From contig NZ_GL891996.1 in the NCBI RefSeq assembly GCF_000213555.1, positions 1-36,572 of the forward strand: a stretch of DNA of 36,572 nucleotides. Reading direction: 5' to 3'. Below are positions 25,301-33,441 of the stretch, one piece after another (position 1 is the first letter of the stretch; the number at the start of each line of letters is the position of its first letter). The notes beneath the pieces are model-generated. The model had not been told where the DNA came from. It saw nothing but the letters and a program-made list of their open reading frames with translations, and searched no databases. This DNA is from Dysgonomonas gadei ATCC BAA-286. GTDB lineage: Bacteria > Bacteroidota > Bacteroidia > Bacteroidales > Dysgonomonadaceae. The position numbers were made by a program, and so were the translations under genes.

Positions 25301-25873
25301 TTACTTATTCTTTTTATCCACTTTGAACAAAAAGCGTTCTACCTTTATTTTACGTTGCAGCTGCATCAAGCCATAGAATAGCGCTTCCGGACGAGGAGGA
25401 CATCCCGGCACATATACATCTACCGGCATTATTTCATCTATCCCTTTCACTACATGGTATGAATCTACAAACGGACCGCCGGAAATAGCACAACTACCCA
25501 TGGCCACAACATATTTCGGTTCTGCCATCTGATCGTATACACGCTTCAGTAGCGGAGCCATTTTATGCACAATTGTGCCTGCTACTACCATCGTATCGGC
25601 CTGACGGGGACTATTACGTGTAACCTCCATCCCAAAACGGGCAAGGTCGTAACGGGCAGCAGCCGAAGCCATAAACTCAATACCACAACAACTGGTAGCA
25701 AATGCCAGAGGCCAGACAGAATTGGAGCGTCCCCAGTTAATAAGATCGTCCAACTTTCCAACAACAACGGGAACTCCGTTTTCATTCAGTTCCTTTATAT
25801 AATCTTCAAGATACTCATTATCCTTAAACTCATCGTTAGGAATACCTTTTATATATATTTTCTTTATTTCCAT
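25301..25873 (-). CDS. nuoB: Complex I subunit B, [4Fe-4S] cluster N2
   Basis: From ATG 25873 the protein has 190 residues. It has the N2-ligand cysteines: the tandem CC of TSCCGIEF (residues 62-63), Cys128 in MGSCAISGG and Cys158 in PGCPPRPEAL. These hold the terminal cluster that reduces quinone. I preferred 25873 (10-base overlap with nuoA) to the in-frame ATG at 25894 (31-base overlap); both are possible. Confidence 0.96.
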   Translation of the reverse strand: MEIKKIYIKGIPNDEFKDNEYLEDYIKELNENGVPVVVGKLDDLINWGRSNSVWPLAFATSCCGIEFMASAAARYDLARFGMEVTRNSPRQADTMVVAGTIVHKMAPLLKRVYDQMAEPKYVVAMGSCAISGGPFVDSYHVVKGIDEIMPVDVYVPGCPPRPEALFYGLMQLQRKIKVERFLFKVDKKNK

Positions 25874-26217
25874 TGCAATGCTCCTTTCCTCCATGCATAG
25901 GCCAGTCCAAGACCTAAGATTAATACGAAAAACAATATGCTATATAATCCGGGCAGCCCTAAATTCCGTACAACAGTCGCCCACGGAAATAAGAAGATCG
26001 CCTCCACATCGAACATCAGATACAGGATCGCATAAAGGTAATACCCTACCTTAAACTGCATCCATGAAGTACCGTGAGTAGGAACCCCACATTCATATGG
26101 TTCTCCTTTTTGTGCGTTAAATGATTTCGGTGATAACAATAATGCCATGCCGAGCCCGGCACACACAAGCATAATTCCTGTTAAAAGAACAACTAAAAAA
26201 AGAGCAGAAGAACTCAT
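25864..26217 (-). CDS. nuoA: Complex I subunit A
   Basis: The 117-residue three-helix subunit contains the conserved YECGVPTHGT motif, and FDVEAIFLFPWA in the second helix carries the acidic pair. It is the first gene of the operon; its start is 118 bases from a canonical promoter (26335-26365). nuoB overlaps its end by 10 bases. Confidence 0.95.
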   Translation of the reverse strand: MSSSALFLVVLLTGIMLVCAGLGMALLLSPKSFNAQKGEPYECGVPTHGTSWMQFKVGYYLYAILYLMFDVEAIFLFPWATVVRNLGLPGLYSILFFVLILGLGLAYAWRKGALQWK

Positions 26218-26334
26218 ATTTTCATTTTAAGATTAAAACTTTTCTATCAATTGTCAATCACTTCCGATGGTATTCGTGACACTTTGCTAAAAGCGCAAAA
26301 AGCGCACCAAATGAGAGTCTGCGGACAATCGGCG

Positions 26335-26365
26335 CAAAATTACAGTTTTATTTTTTAAACACAAA
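26335..26365 (-). promoter_or_regulatory. nuo operon promoter
   Basis: On the minus strand -33 TTTG (26362-26365), exactly 19 bases, then -7 TAATTTTG (26335-26342, consensus TAnnTTTG). Transcription would start near 26329, giving about a 110-base leader before the nuoA ATG. The leader has room for regulation, but no element was recognised. Confidence 0.8.
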
Positions 26366-26419
26366 AATTTATATGCCAAATTATTCAAATTTGACAACCA
26401 AAGATTGCAAAATAACCTT

Positions 26420-27346
26420 TTATGCTTTTTCCTTTACTATGTAAATAGGTCGTTTTTTGGTTTCCAGATAAGTTTTGGAAAGATACTGCCCCAAAATTCC
26501 AAGGCAAAACAATTGAATACCTCCGATAAAGAAGATCACACACATAGTGGACGGGTAACCCTGCACATCATCCCCAAACACCAGCGTTTTGAAAATAATA
26601 ACACAGATCATCACAAATGCGATGAGACAAAACAAGATACCAAAGAGGGAAGCGATAAGCAAAGGCCGGGTAGAGAAAGCAATTATCCCTTCAAGCGAAT
26701 ACAGAAACAACCCGATAAACGACCATTTGGTTTCACCGGCAACACGCTCTATGTTTTCAAAAGCTATCCATTTGGTTTTGAATCCGACCCAACCAAATAT
26801 ACCTTTCGAAAAACGGTTATACTCACTCATCTCCAGAATGGCGTCTACCATCTGCCGTGTCATCAGACGGAAATCACGCGCACCGTCAACAACTTCCGTA
26901 TCTGAGATTTTATTTATCAGTTTGTAAAACTGTTTGGCAAAAAATGAGCGCATGACAGGCTCACCCTTTCTGTCGACACGCCTTGTCGCCACACAGTCGA
27001 ATTCTTCCGTTTTAAGACTCTCATACATCTCCTTCAAAAGAGATGGCGGATCTTGCAAGTCAGCATCTATCAATGAAATATAGTTACCTGTAGCCGCTTT
27101 CAGTCCGGCATATATACCGGCCTCTTTTCCGAAGTTACGGGAGAAAGATACAAAATGTACCCTATCATCTGATTCCTTCAATTCTTTTACCAACTCCAAT
27201 GTCTTGTCCCTAGAACCATCATTGATGAAAATAAATTCAAATTCCTGTTCCGGCATTTCGTCTGTCAGTTTCACTAATTCTTTATATAGGAAAGGGAGTG
27301 CTTGTTCTTCATTATAGCAAGGAACAATTAAAGATATCTTATCCAT
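26420..27346 (-). CDS. Family 2 glycosyltransferase (DPM1/GtrB-like)
   Basis: The 308-residue protein has a GT-A domain: VPCYNEE at the N-terminus, FINDGSRDKT, DADLQDPPSLL (metal and donor site) and DGARDFRLMTR. Two C-terminal transmembrane helices (about 230-255 and 265-290) are arranged as in polyprenyl-phosphate sugar transferases of the GtrB/DPM1 type. Such enzymes make undecaprenyl-phosphate-linked sugars used by GT-C enzymes such as the GT39 protein at 8298-9791, but a link is inference. It has its own promoter (27373-27403). Confidence 0.88.
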   Translation of the reverse strand: MDKISLIVPCYNEEQALPFLYKELVKLTDEMPEQEFEFIFINDGSRDKTLELVKELKESDDRVHFVSFSRNFGKEAGIYAGLKAATGNYISLIDADLQDPPSLLKEMYESLKTEEFDCVATRRVDRKGEPVMRSFFAKQFYKLINKISDTEVVDGARDFRLMTRQMVDAILEMSEYNRFSKGIFGWVGFKTKWIAFENIERVAGETKWSFIGLFLYSLEGIIAFSTRPLLIASLFGILFCLIAFVMICVIIFKTLVFGDDVQGYPSTMCVIFFIGGIQLFCLGILGQYLSKTYLETKKRPIYIVKEKA

Positions 27347-27372
27347 GTTTCGATATTTGTTTATGTTTCGTA

Positions 27373-27403
27373 CAAAGTTAGAGCGTTTTGCGGCTTATGC
27401 AAA
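27373..27403 (-). promoter_or_regulatory. Promoter of the GT2 glycosyltransferase gene
   Basis: Minus strand: -33 TTTG (27400-27403), 19 bases, -7 TAACTTTG (27373-27380). Both boxes match the Bacteroidota consensus, and the -7 box lies 26 bases upstream of the ATG. Confidence 0.75.
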
Positions 27404-27419
27404 TACCAGACCCGAATAG

Positions 27420-28481
27420 TTACATTTTTTCTAAATATTTATGAACCAGGCGAGACACCGGATATTCGTCCACATCACTAGCTCTCACCTCTATATATCC
27501 ATCTACAGCTGACACCTTTCGAACCTCCACCTGATAAAATACTGCATGTATAGCCTGATGAGAAAGAATGTGCTTCATTTGCGTTATATATTTAATATGA
27601 AGCCCATCTCCATTTTCGAATATACGCCTGAAACTATCTGTCCTGTGCAACTCCTCTATAGACATAGCTTCTGCGGTTTCTATCAATGGCAATTCATACA
27701 GGCCCTGCCAGATATCTTTGGCCGTACGTTTATGCAAAAGCATATATCCATCGCCGTACCTGACATCAAAATAATTGAAAAAACGGGCGCGCACTTTTTG
27801 CTTCCCGGCTTTAACCGGATATACATTCACCTTGTCCTGAGCATAGGCAAGACACATTACCGAAGCCGGACAACTGTTACAATCAGGCGACACAGGCACA
27901 CACTGCAATGCTCCAAATTCCATGATAGCCTGATTGTGCAAACCCGCCCTTTTATCATCTAGAAGTTCCTGAGCAAGCTGAGAAAACAACTTCTTACCCT
28001 TTGTGCTATCTATAGGCTCTTCTACTGCAAATATACGCGACAGCACCCTGAATACATTACCGTCAACTACAGCATGCGGCTGATCATAGGCAAAAGATAC
28101 GATTGCGGCAGCCGTATACTCTCCCACCCCTTTCATACTCAAAACATCAGTATAGTCTTGTGGAAAAACTCCCTGATATTTCTCCAAAACTATTTTTGCG
28201 GCCGCATGAAGATTACGCGCACGGCTATAGTATCCCAAGCCCTGCCAAAGTTTCAAAACCTCATCCTCTTCGGCCTGTGCCAATAAATCTACAGAAGGAA
28301 ATCTTTTTACAAACCGGGTGAAATACGCATATCCCTGATCTACACGAGTTTGCTGCAATATGATTTCTGAAATCCAAATAATATAAGGGTCTGTGGTATC
28401 ACGCCAGGGCAGGTCCCGCTTATTCCGATTATACCACCTTATTAATATAGAACTCAATCTTAAATCTTTTTCTTTACTCAT
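27420..28481 (-). CDS. mutY: A/G-specific adenine DNA glycosylase
   Basis: The enzyme removes adenine mispaired with 8-oxoguanine. The 353-residue protein has the catalytic Glu39 (SEIILQQTRV), the helix-hairpin-helix MKGVGEYTAAAI (116-127) and catalytic Asp140 (AVVDGNVFR). A [4Fe-4S] cluster is formed by Cys194, 201, 204 and 210 with the exact C-x6-C-x2-C-x5-C spacing, and the C-terminal domain (about 225-353) is NUDIX-like and reads 8-oxoG. It is divergent from HU (28639); the intergenic region is shared. Confidence 0.96.
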   Translation of the reverse strand: MSKEKDLRLSSILIRWYNRNKRDLPWRDTTDPYIIWISEIILQQTRVDQGYAYFTRFVKRFPSVDLLAQAEEDEVLKLWQGLGYYSRARNLHAAAKIVLEKYQGVFPQDYTDVLSMKGVGEYTAAAIVSFAYDQPHAVVDGNVFRVLSRIFAVEEPIDSTKGKKLFSQLAQELLDDKRAGLHNQAIMEFGALQCVPVSPDCNSCPASVMCLAYAQDKVNVYPVKAGKQKVRARFFNYFDVRYGDGYMLLHKRTAKDIWQGLYELPLIETAEAMSIEELHRTDSFRRIFENGDGLHIKYITQMKHILSHQAIHAVFYQVEVRKVSAVDGYIEVRASDVDEYPVSRLVHKYLEKM

Positions 28482-28559
28482 TTACAATTATTTACCATAA
28501 GCAAAAATCATCTGTCGCCGAAAGTTAATTTCTGCATTATTTAGAAAAAATGGTTATTA

Positions 28560-28594
28560 TTTGTTTCAAAGGTAAATAAAAAGCTATATATTTG
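28560..28594 (+). promoter_or_regulatory. HU promoter
   Basis: -33 TTTG (28560-28563) and -7 TATATTTG (28587-28594, TAnnTTTG) on the plus strand. The spacing of 23 bases is slightly long. The HU ATG at 28639 is about 38 bases beyond the predicted start site. Confidence 0.6.
28567..28574 (-). promoter_or_regulatory. -7 box for mutY, overlapping the HU promoter
   Basis: Minus-strand TACCTTTG matches TAnnTTTG and lies between the HU -33 and -7 boxes, so the two divergent promoters overlap. A -33 candidate TTTG (28600-28603) is too far (25 bases), so the call is moderate. Confidence 0.45.
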
Positions 28595-28638
28595 CAGTCC
28601 AAAAAATTAATTGTTTTGAATCTAAAAAAAATAAGAAA

Positions 28639-28914
28639 ATGACAAAAGCTGACATCGTTAACGAGATTGCGAAAAATACAGGCATAGACAAAGCGACTGT
28701 ATTGAAAACAGTTGAATCATTCATGGACGTAGTCAAAGACTCCCTGAGCAAGAATGAAAATGTTTATTTAAGAGGTTTCGGTAGTTTCATCGTGAAGACA
28801 AGAGCTCAAAAAACAGCTCGTAACATCTCTAAAAACACGACTATCATTATACCAGCACATTCAATTCCGGCATTCAAACCGGCTAAAACTTTCGTAATCC
28901 AGGTAAGAAAGTAA
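28639..28914 (+). CDS. HU-family DNA-binding protein
   Basis: The 91-residue histone-like protein has the HU/IHF fold: MTKADIVNEIAKNTGID (helices 1-2), LRGFGSFIVKTRAQKTARN (beta arm with the Gly-Phe motif) and IPAHSIPAFKPAKTF at the C-terminus with the family Pro. It bends and compacts DNA. It is first in a plus-strand group with the mini-ribosomal protein (28957) and RNase E/G (29227). Confidence 0.95.
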   Translation: MTKADIVNEIAKNTGIDKATVLKTVESFMDVVKDSLSKNENVYLRGFGSFIVKTRAQKTARNISKNTTIIIPAHSIPAFKPAKTFVIQVRK

Positions 28915-28956
28915 TTGAGACGCACATAATTATTAATTACTAAATATATAAATAAC

Positions 28957-29049
28957 ATGCCAAGCGGAAAGAAAAGAAAAAGACATAAAATGTCTACGCA
29001 TAAGCGCAAAAAAAGACTGAGAAAGAATAGGCACAAAAAGAAAAAATAA
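28957..29049 (+). CDS. 30-residue mS38/AURKAIP1/COX24-type ribosomal mini-protein
   Basis: The reading frame ATG 28957 to TAA 29047-29049 encodes 30 residues. It starts MPSGKKRKRHKMSTHK, continues RKKRLRKNRHKKK, and is nearly all Lys, Arg and His. This is the AURKAIP1/COX24 (PF08213) C-terminal motif. It is related to mitochondrial mS38 and mycobacterial bS22, small basic proteins that sit on the small ribosomal subunit. It lies 42 bases after HU and before RNase E/G, with a hairpin (29082-29118) after it. It is easily missed by gene finders because of its length. Family by motif; ribosome binding in this organism is inference. Confidence 0.8.
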   Translation: MPSGKKRKRHKMSTHKRKKRLRKNRHKKKK

Positions 29050-29079
29050 GCCTTAGTTCTTTCTTTAACAGAAATATAC

Positions 29080-29124
29080 AGGAACAAACTTACAAATTGT
29101 TGAATTTTAAGTTTGTTCTTTGTG
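29080..29124 (+). terminator. Hairpin terminator after the ribosomal mini-protein
   Basis: An 11-bp stem (29082-29092 / 29108-29118, arms GAACAAACTTA and TAAGTTTGTTC, 15-base loop), extended by a G-T and an A-T pair and followed by TTGTG. The U-tract is weak. RNase E/G, 103 bases later, may therefore have its own promoter or depend on read-through. Confidence 0.6.
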
Positions 29125-29226
29125 TATTATATGAAACCCGCTTCTCGGATATAAAGAAGCAACCCTATTTTCAGGTTTAAATACTGAATATATTTAAATC
29201 TAATTTTCAACTTCTAAATTATAGTT

Positions 29227-30801
29227 ATGAATAGCGAACTAGTAGTCGATGTTCAGCCCAATGAGGTCTCGATAGCAGTACTTGAAGACAAAAAGCTTGT
29301 CGAACTGCAAAAAGAAGGAAGAGACGCTTCATACGCGGTAGGGAACATCTATGCCGGCAAAGTGAAAAAGCTTATGCCCGGACTAAACGCTGCTTTTGTA
29401 GACATTGGATACAAAAAGGACGCTTTTCTTCACTATTTAGATCTTGGTGCTCAATTCAAATCTGTTGATAAGTTCTACAAACAGGCACTAGTTGATAAGA
29501 AAAAATTCCCGAACATCTCCAAAATGAAACTGGAGAATGATATCGACAAGGATGGCTCTATCAGCGACATACTGAAACCCGGACAGGAAATCCTGGTACA
29601 AATAGCCAAAGAACCTATATCGACAAAAGGCCCCCGCCTTACATCGGAATTGTCCCTGGCCGGACGTTTCCTTGTTGTTATACCTTTCAACGATAAAGTC
29701 TCCGTATCGCAAAAAATAAAGTCGAAGGAAGAACGAGCCCGACTACGCCAGCTGATACAGAGTATAAAGCCTAAAAACTTCGGCGTAATAGTAAGAACCG
29801 TAGCCGAAGGCAAAAAAGTAGCCGACCTGGATACTGAACTGAAAACACTGGTCAAGCGATGGGATGACAATCTTCCCAAAATACAAAAAAGCAAATTGCC
29901 GACCCTCGTCTTTGAAGAAACAGGACGTATCGTTGCACTTTTGCGCGACGTATTTAATTCGAGCTTTCAGGAAATTCATGTAAATGATCCCGACACATGT
30001 AATCAGATAAAAGATTATATTTCATTCATTGCGCCTGAGAAGAAGAACATTGTAAAACAGTACGATGGTGATCTCACCATATTCGATAACTTCGGCGTTA
30101 CAAAACAAATAAAAGCTCTTTTCGGAAAAACAGTAACGTTCCGCAATGGAGCATATCTGATTATAGAACACACGGAAGCATTACACGTAATAGACGTAAA
30201 CAGCGGTAACAGGTCTAAGAATCCGGAAGCCGGACAAGAAAATAACGCCTGGGAAGTGAATTCCGCGGCAGCAGAAGAAATAACCAGACAGCTAAGATTG
30301 CGAGACATGGGGGGCATAATCGTAATCGACTTTATAGATATGACTGAAGGCGAGCACCGCAGTCAACTGATAACAAGAATGCAGGAATTAATGGCAAACG
30401 ACCGCGCCAAGCACAATATTTTGCCTTTGAGCAAATTTGGATTGATGCAAATCACAAGGCAGCGCGTTCGTCCTGAAATGGAAATCACCACAACCGAGAT
30501 TTGTCCCAACTGTTTCGGAAAAGGCGAAATTAGGCCATCCATATTATTCACAGACACCTTGCGTATGAAAATCAGTTATCTTGTGAAAGATCTGAAAGTG
30601 AAGAAATTTACCTTGCACGTACATCCATACGTTGCAGCGTTTATCAATCAAGGTCTTGTTTCCCTCAAATGGCAGTGGAAATGGAGATACAGTAGGGGAA
30701 TAAACATATTACCAAACCAGAATCTGGCTCTTCTCGAATATCATTTTTATGATGAAAACAAGGAAGAAATAGATATGAAACAAGAGTTTGAAGTAAAATA
30801 A
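29227..30801 (+). CDS. rng: Ribonuclease E/G (Rne/Rng family)
   Basis: The 524-residue endoribonuclease acts in rRNA maturation and mRNA decay. An S1 RNA-binding domain (about 38-130) carries an insertion relative to E. coli RNase G (about 75-115). The catalytic core includes the magnesium-binding Asp323 (LHVIDVNSGN) and Asp368 (IIVIDFIDM), and the Zn-link CPNCFGKG near residue 430. Length and lack of a long disordered tail fit RNase G more than E. coli RNase E. Ends in a strong terminator (30821-30856). Confidence 0.95.
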   Translation: MNSELVVDVQPNEVSIAVLEDKKLVELQKEGRDASYAVGNIYAGKVKKLMPGLNAAFVDIGYKKDAFLHYLDLGAQFKSVDKFYKQALVDKKKFPNISKMKLENDIDKDGSISDILKPGQEILVQIAKEPISTKGPRLTSELSLAGRFLVVIPFNDKVSVSQKIKSKEERARLRQLIQSIKPKNFGVIVRTVAEGKKVADLDTELKTLVKRWDDNLPKIQKSKLPTLVFEETGRIVALLRDVFNSSFQEIHVNDPDTCNQIKDYISFIAPEKKNIVKQYDGDLTIFDNFGVTKQIKALFGKTVTFRNGAYLIIEHTEALHVIDVNSGNRSKNPEAGQENNAWEVNSAAAEEITRQLRLRDMGGIIVIDFIDMTEGEHRSQLITRMQELMANDRAKHNILPLSKFGLMQITRQRVRPEMEITTTEICPNCFGKGEIRPSILFTDTLRMKISYLVKDLKVKKFTLHVHPYVAAFINQGLVSLKWQWKWRYSRGINILPNQNLALLEYHFYDENKEEIDMKQEFEVK

Positions 30802-30820
30802 TTATTACCTAAAATACATA

Positions 30821-30856
30821 AGCCCCGCTTTGATACATCAAAGCAGGGGCTTTTTT
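30821..30856 (+). terminator. Strong rho-independent terminator after RNase E/G
   Basis: Stem AGCCCCGCTTTGA (30821-30833) / TCAAAGCAGGGGCT (30838-30851) with one bulged A (30845), a 4-base loop and a six-T tract (30851-30856). It is 19 bases after the rng stop. Confidence 0.9.
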
Positions 30857-30935
30857 ATTATATAAGAACCTTAAGCCGGATTGAACGGTCTTATTATTAA
30901 GATCACCTTCACTTTTCAATTTATTGCTCCAACAG

Positions 30936-30967
30936 TTTCATAAGTAAAAGGATTATAACTAAATTTG
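30936..30967 (+). promoter_or_regulatory. Promoter of the patatin gene
   Basis: -7 TAAATTTG (30960-30967, exact TAnnTTTG) is preceded at 20 bases by TTTC (30936-30939), one base off the -33 TTTG. The patatin ATG is 29 bases after the -7 box. Confidence 0.6.
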
Positions 30968-30996
30968 CTCTGAACTAAATCTGTGTCACACAATAA

Positions 30997-31821
30997 ATGA
31001 GCTCCGAAAAGAATATATATAAGCTGGGAATAGCTCTGAGTGGAGGAGGTGCAAAAGGTTTTGCCCATCTTGGTGTACTACAGGCACTCAATGAAAGAGG
31101 ACTTTATCCTGAAATTATATCGGGTACCAGCGCAGGGGCTTTTGCCGGAGTACTATATGCTGACGGACATACACCCGAAGAGATAATATCTTTCTTTAAG
31201 AAAAAGGTTTTTCGCGAGTTTGCGGAATTTGCAATACCTCACGGAGGTTTTTTCAAAAGTCAGGGCTTCCAGTCTTTTCTGAAAAAACATTTAAAATCAA
31301 AAAACTTCGAAGATCTGAAAATCCCCTTGCATGTGGTGGCTACAGACATAGAGCATGGTGAAAGTATGGTGTTTACCTCCGGCCCGTTAATACCGGCAGT
31401 AATAGCCTCATGCTCCGTCCCTATTATATTCAGGCCCGTGGAGATCAACAAACATTATTATGTAGACGGAGGGCTATTCAAGAACTTCCCGGTTTCGACA
31501 ATACGCCGCGAATGCACAAAGATAATAGGGGTAAATGTAAGTCCGATTACCAAGTCCGAATTCCGCAGCTCGATAAAGTACATTGCAGAGCGCTCGTTCC
31601 ATTACATGTCCGGTTCGAATACGCTGCTCGATCGTAATCTATGCGATTATCTGATAGAATCGGTGGCACTCTCCCGCTATTCAATGTTCGACCTCGACCA
31701 TGTGGAAGAAATATATCAGGCCGGTTATGAATTGACTATGGCATTCTTTAAAGATAATGAAGATGCACTACTAAAGGATTTTCCCTACCTTTCGGTACAA
31801 CCGACAGAAAGATATCTATAA
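30997..31821 (+). CDS. Patatin-like phospholipase (RssA/YchK-like)
   Basis: The 274-residue protein has the catalytic Ser45-Asp157 dyad: GTSAG at 43-47 (nucleophile elbow) and DGG at 157-159, with the oxyanion GGGAKG at 16-21. It has no signal peptide and no C-terminal barrel, so it is a short cytoplasmic patatin, unlike the long outer-membrane type V patatins. Likely hydrolyses acyl esters of lipids. Single gene between two terminator/promoter boundaries. Confidence 0.9.
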   Translation: MSSEKNIYKLGIALSGGGAKGFAHLGVLQALNERGLYPEIISGTSAGAFAGVLYADGHTPEEIISFFKKKVFREFAEFAIPHGGFFKSQGFQSFLKKHLKSKNFEDLKIPLHVVATDIEHGESMVFTSGPLIPAVIASCSVPIIFRPVEINKHYYVDGGLFKNFPVSTIRRECTKIIGVNVSPITKSEFRSSIKYIAERSFHYMSGSNTLLDRNLCDYLIESVALSRYSMFDLDHVEEIYQAGYELTMAFFKDNEDALLKDFPYLSVQPTERYL

Positions 31822-31915
31822 TATTAAGATACTAAATACTTTTTTTGTAACAACCGTCTATCCATAAGACACAGGTACTTTAAGACACTATATTGACCTA
31901 TAAATATTCTATCCC

Positions 31916-33304
31916 ATGAAAAAGAATCTTTCATTATTTTTACTTTGTCTCGTGTTTATCAGTTGCGGACAGCAAAAAGTGACTGAATGGTCATCTTTCA
32001 TAAAAACAGAAGTACCTGCCCGCCCTGCCGGACAAAGCGATGTCCTGGAATTGAAAACCGATCCATTACCGACTGTCCGCATCGCTTTTATCGGTCTGGG
32101 AATGCGCGGCCCGGGAGCCGTAGACCGTATGACACACATAAAGGGTGTGGAAGTTATCGCTCTCTGCGATGTGGAACAAAAAAATACGGAAAAAGTAAAT
32201 AAGATACTCGTGGAAAAGGGATTACCAAAAGCGCAGGAATTCTACGGCGACACCTCCGTCTGGCGTAAGGTTACAGCTTTGCCGAATGTAGATCTAATAT
32301 ATATCGCTACTGATTGGAAATCGCATGCGACCATAGGTGTACAGGGTATGAAAGATGGAAAACATGTGGCGATAGAAGTACCTGCCGCCATGACAATGGA
32401 TGAAATATGGGCATTAATAAATACTTCGGAACAAACCCGGAAACATTGTATGCAACTTGAGAATTGTGTATACGACTTCTTCGAATTGACGACCCTCAAC
32501 ATGGTTCAGCAAGGACTACTAGGAGAGATTGTCCATGGCGAAGGAGCATATATACACGGGTTACAGCCATTCTGGGACCAATATTGGGAAAACTGGCGTA
32601 TGGACTATAACAGGAAGCACAGGGGAGACCTATACCCTACCCATGGACTGGGACCGGTATGCCAGGCAATGAATATACATCGTGGCGACAAGATGAATTA
32701 TCTTGTGTCTGTAGATGCCAAACAAATATCGAGTATCAACTATATAAAAAAGAAAACCGGCGAAGATGTAAAAGATTTTCGCAACGGGGAGCATACTTCT
32801 ACCCTTATCTCTACCGAAAAAGGTAAATCTATCCTTATCGAGCACAATGTGAATTCGCCACGTCCTTACAGCCGTATGTACCAGCTTACAGGGACAAAGG
32901 GTTTTGCCAATAAATATCCGGCACAAGGTTATGCACTCGACGGAGGAGCAATAGACCCTGCTGTGGCTGCCAACCATGAAAACCTGAATGCACACAGTTT
33001 TGTACCGGATGATGTACGGAAAGCTCTGATGGAGAGATACAAACATCCTATAGTTAAAGATATAGAAGCCAAAGCCAAAGAAGTAGGCGGACATGGAGGA
33101 ATGGATTTCGTAATGGATTACCGCCTGATATATTGCCTGCAAAAGGGATTGCCTCTGGACATGGATGTGTATGACCTTGCCGAGTGGTGCAGTCTGATAC
33201 CTTTGACCGAAATATCTCTTGATAATAGTTCGGCCCCGGTCGAAATACCAGACTTTACACGGGGAAGCTGGAATAAGTTGCAGGCACTTAAATTCGCGGA
33301 ATAA
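31916..33304 (+). CDS. Gfo/Idh/MocA-family lipoprotein, GH109 (alpha-N-acetylgalactosaminidase-like)
   Basis: The 462-residue protein has a lipoprotein signal (Cys17 in VFISCGQQ) and then a Rossmann domain with the dinucleotide loop GLGMRGPG at 60-67. The C-terminal catalytic domain includes GLGPVCQAMNIHRGD and RPYSRMYQLTGTKGFANK. This matches GH109, whose founding members cleave alpha-GalNAc with an NAD+-dependent mechanism, and which is common in host-associated Bacteroidota. Export as a lipoprotein fits glycan digestion at the cell surface or in the periplasm. The NAD-bound fold would have to be exported with its cofactor. Substrate is inferred only. Confidence 0.85.
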   Translation: MKKNLSLFLLCLVFISCGQQKVTEWSSFIKTEVPARPAGQSDVLELKTDPLPTVRIAFIGLGMRGPGAVDRMTHIKGVEVIALCDVEQKNTEKVNKILVEKGLPKAQEFYGDTSVWRKVTALPNVDLIYIATDWKSHATIGVQGMKDGKHVAIEVPAAMTMDEIWALINTSEQTRKHCMQLENCVYDFFELTTLNMVQQGLLGEIVHGEGAYIHGLQPFWDQYWENWRMDYNRKHRGDLYPTHGLGPVCQAMNIHRGDKMNYLVSVDAKQISSINYIKKKTGEDVKDFRNGEHTSTLISTEKGKSILIEHNVNSPRPYSRMYQLTGTKGFANKYPAQGYALDGGAIDPAVAANHENLNAHSFVPDDVRKALMERYKHPIVKDIEAKAKEVGGHGGMDFVMDYRLIYCLQKGLPLDMDVYDLAEWCSLIPLTEISLDNSSAPVEIPDFTRGSWNKLQALKFAE

Positions 33305-33380
33305 GAAAGAGTATGATAGGCTGATATCATTTATCCTTTAGCAAAAAGGTTATTATCCTGTCCGACAGATCTTTTCTATC

Positions 33381-33420
33381 AAATAAAAAACCACTTGCAG
33401 AACTGATTGCAAGTGGTTTT
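33381..33420 (-). terminator. Bidirectional terminator between GH109 and icd
   Basis: A 13-bp perfect stem (33387-33399 / 33408-33420, arms AAAACCACTTGCA and TGCAAGTGGTTTT, 8-base loop). On the minus strand it is followed by TTTTTTATTT and ends the icd transcript; on the plus strand it can stop the GH109 transcript. Confidence 0.85.
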
Positions 33421-33441
33421 ATTCTCTATTTTATCGAATGA

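Noticed and set aside
30859..30890. A second hairpin after the rng terminator (ATAAGAACC ... GGTCTTAT)
   Set aside because: The stem is short and imperfect, without a T-run; the upstream terminator already explains transcript end.
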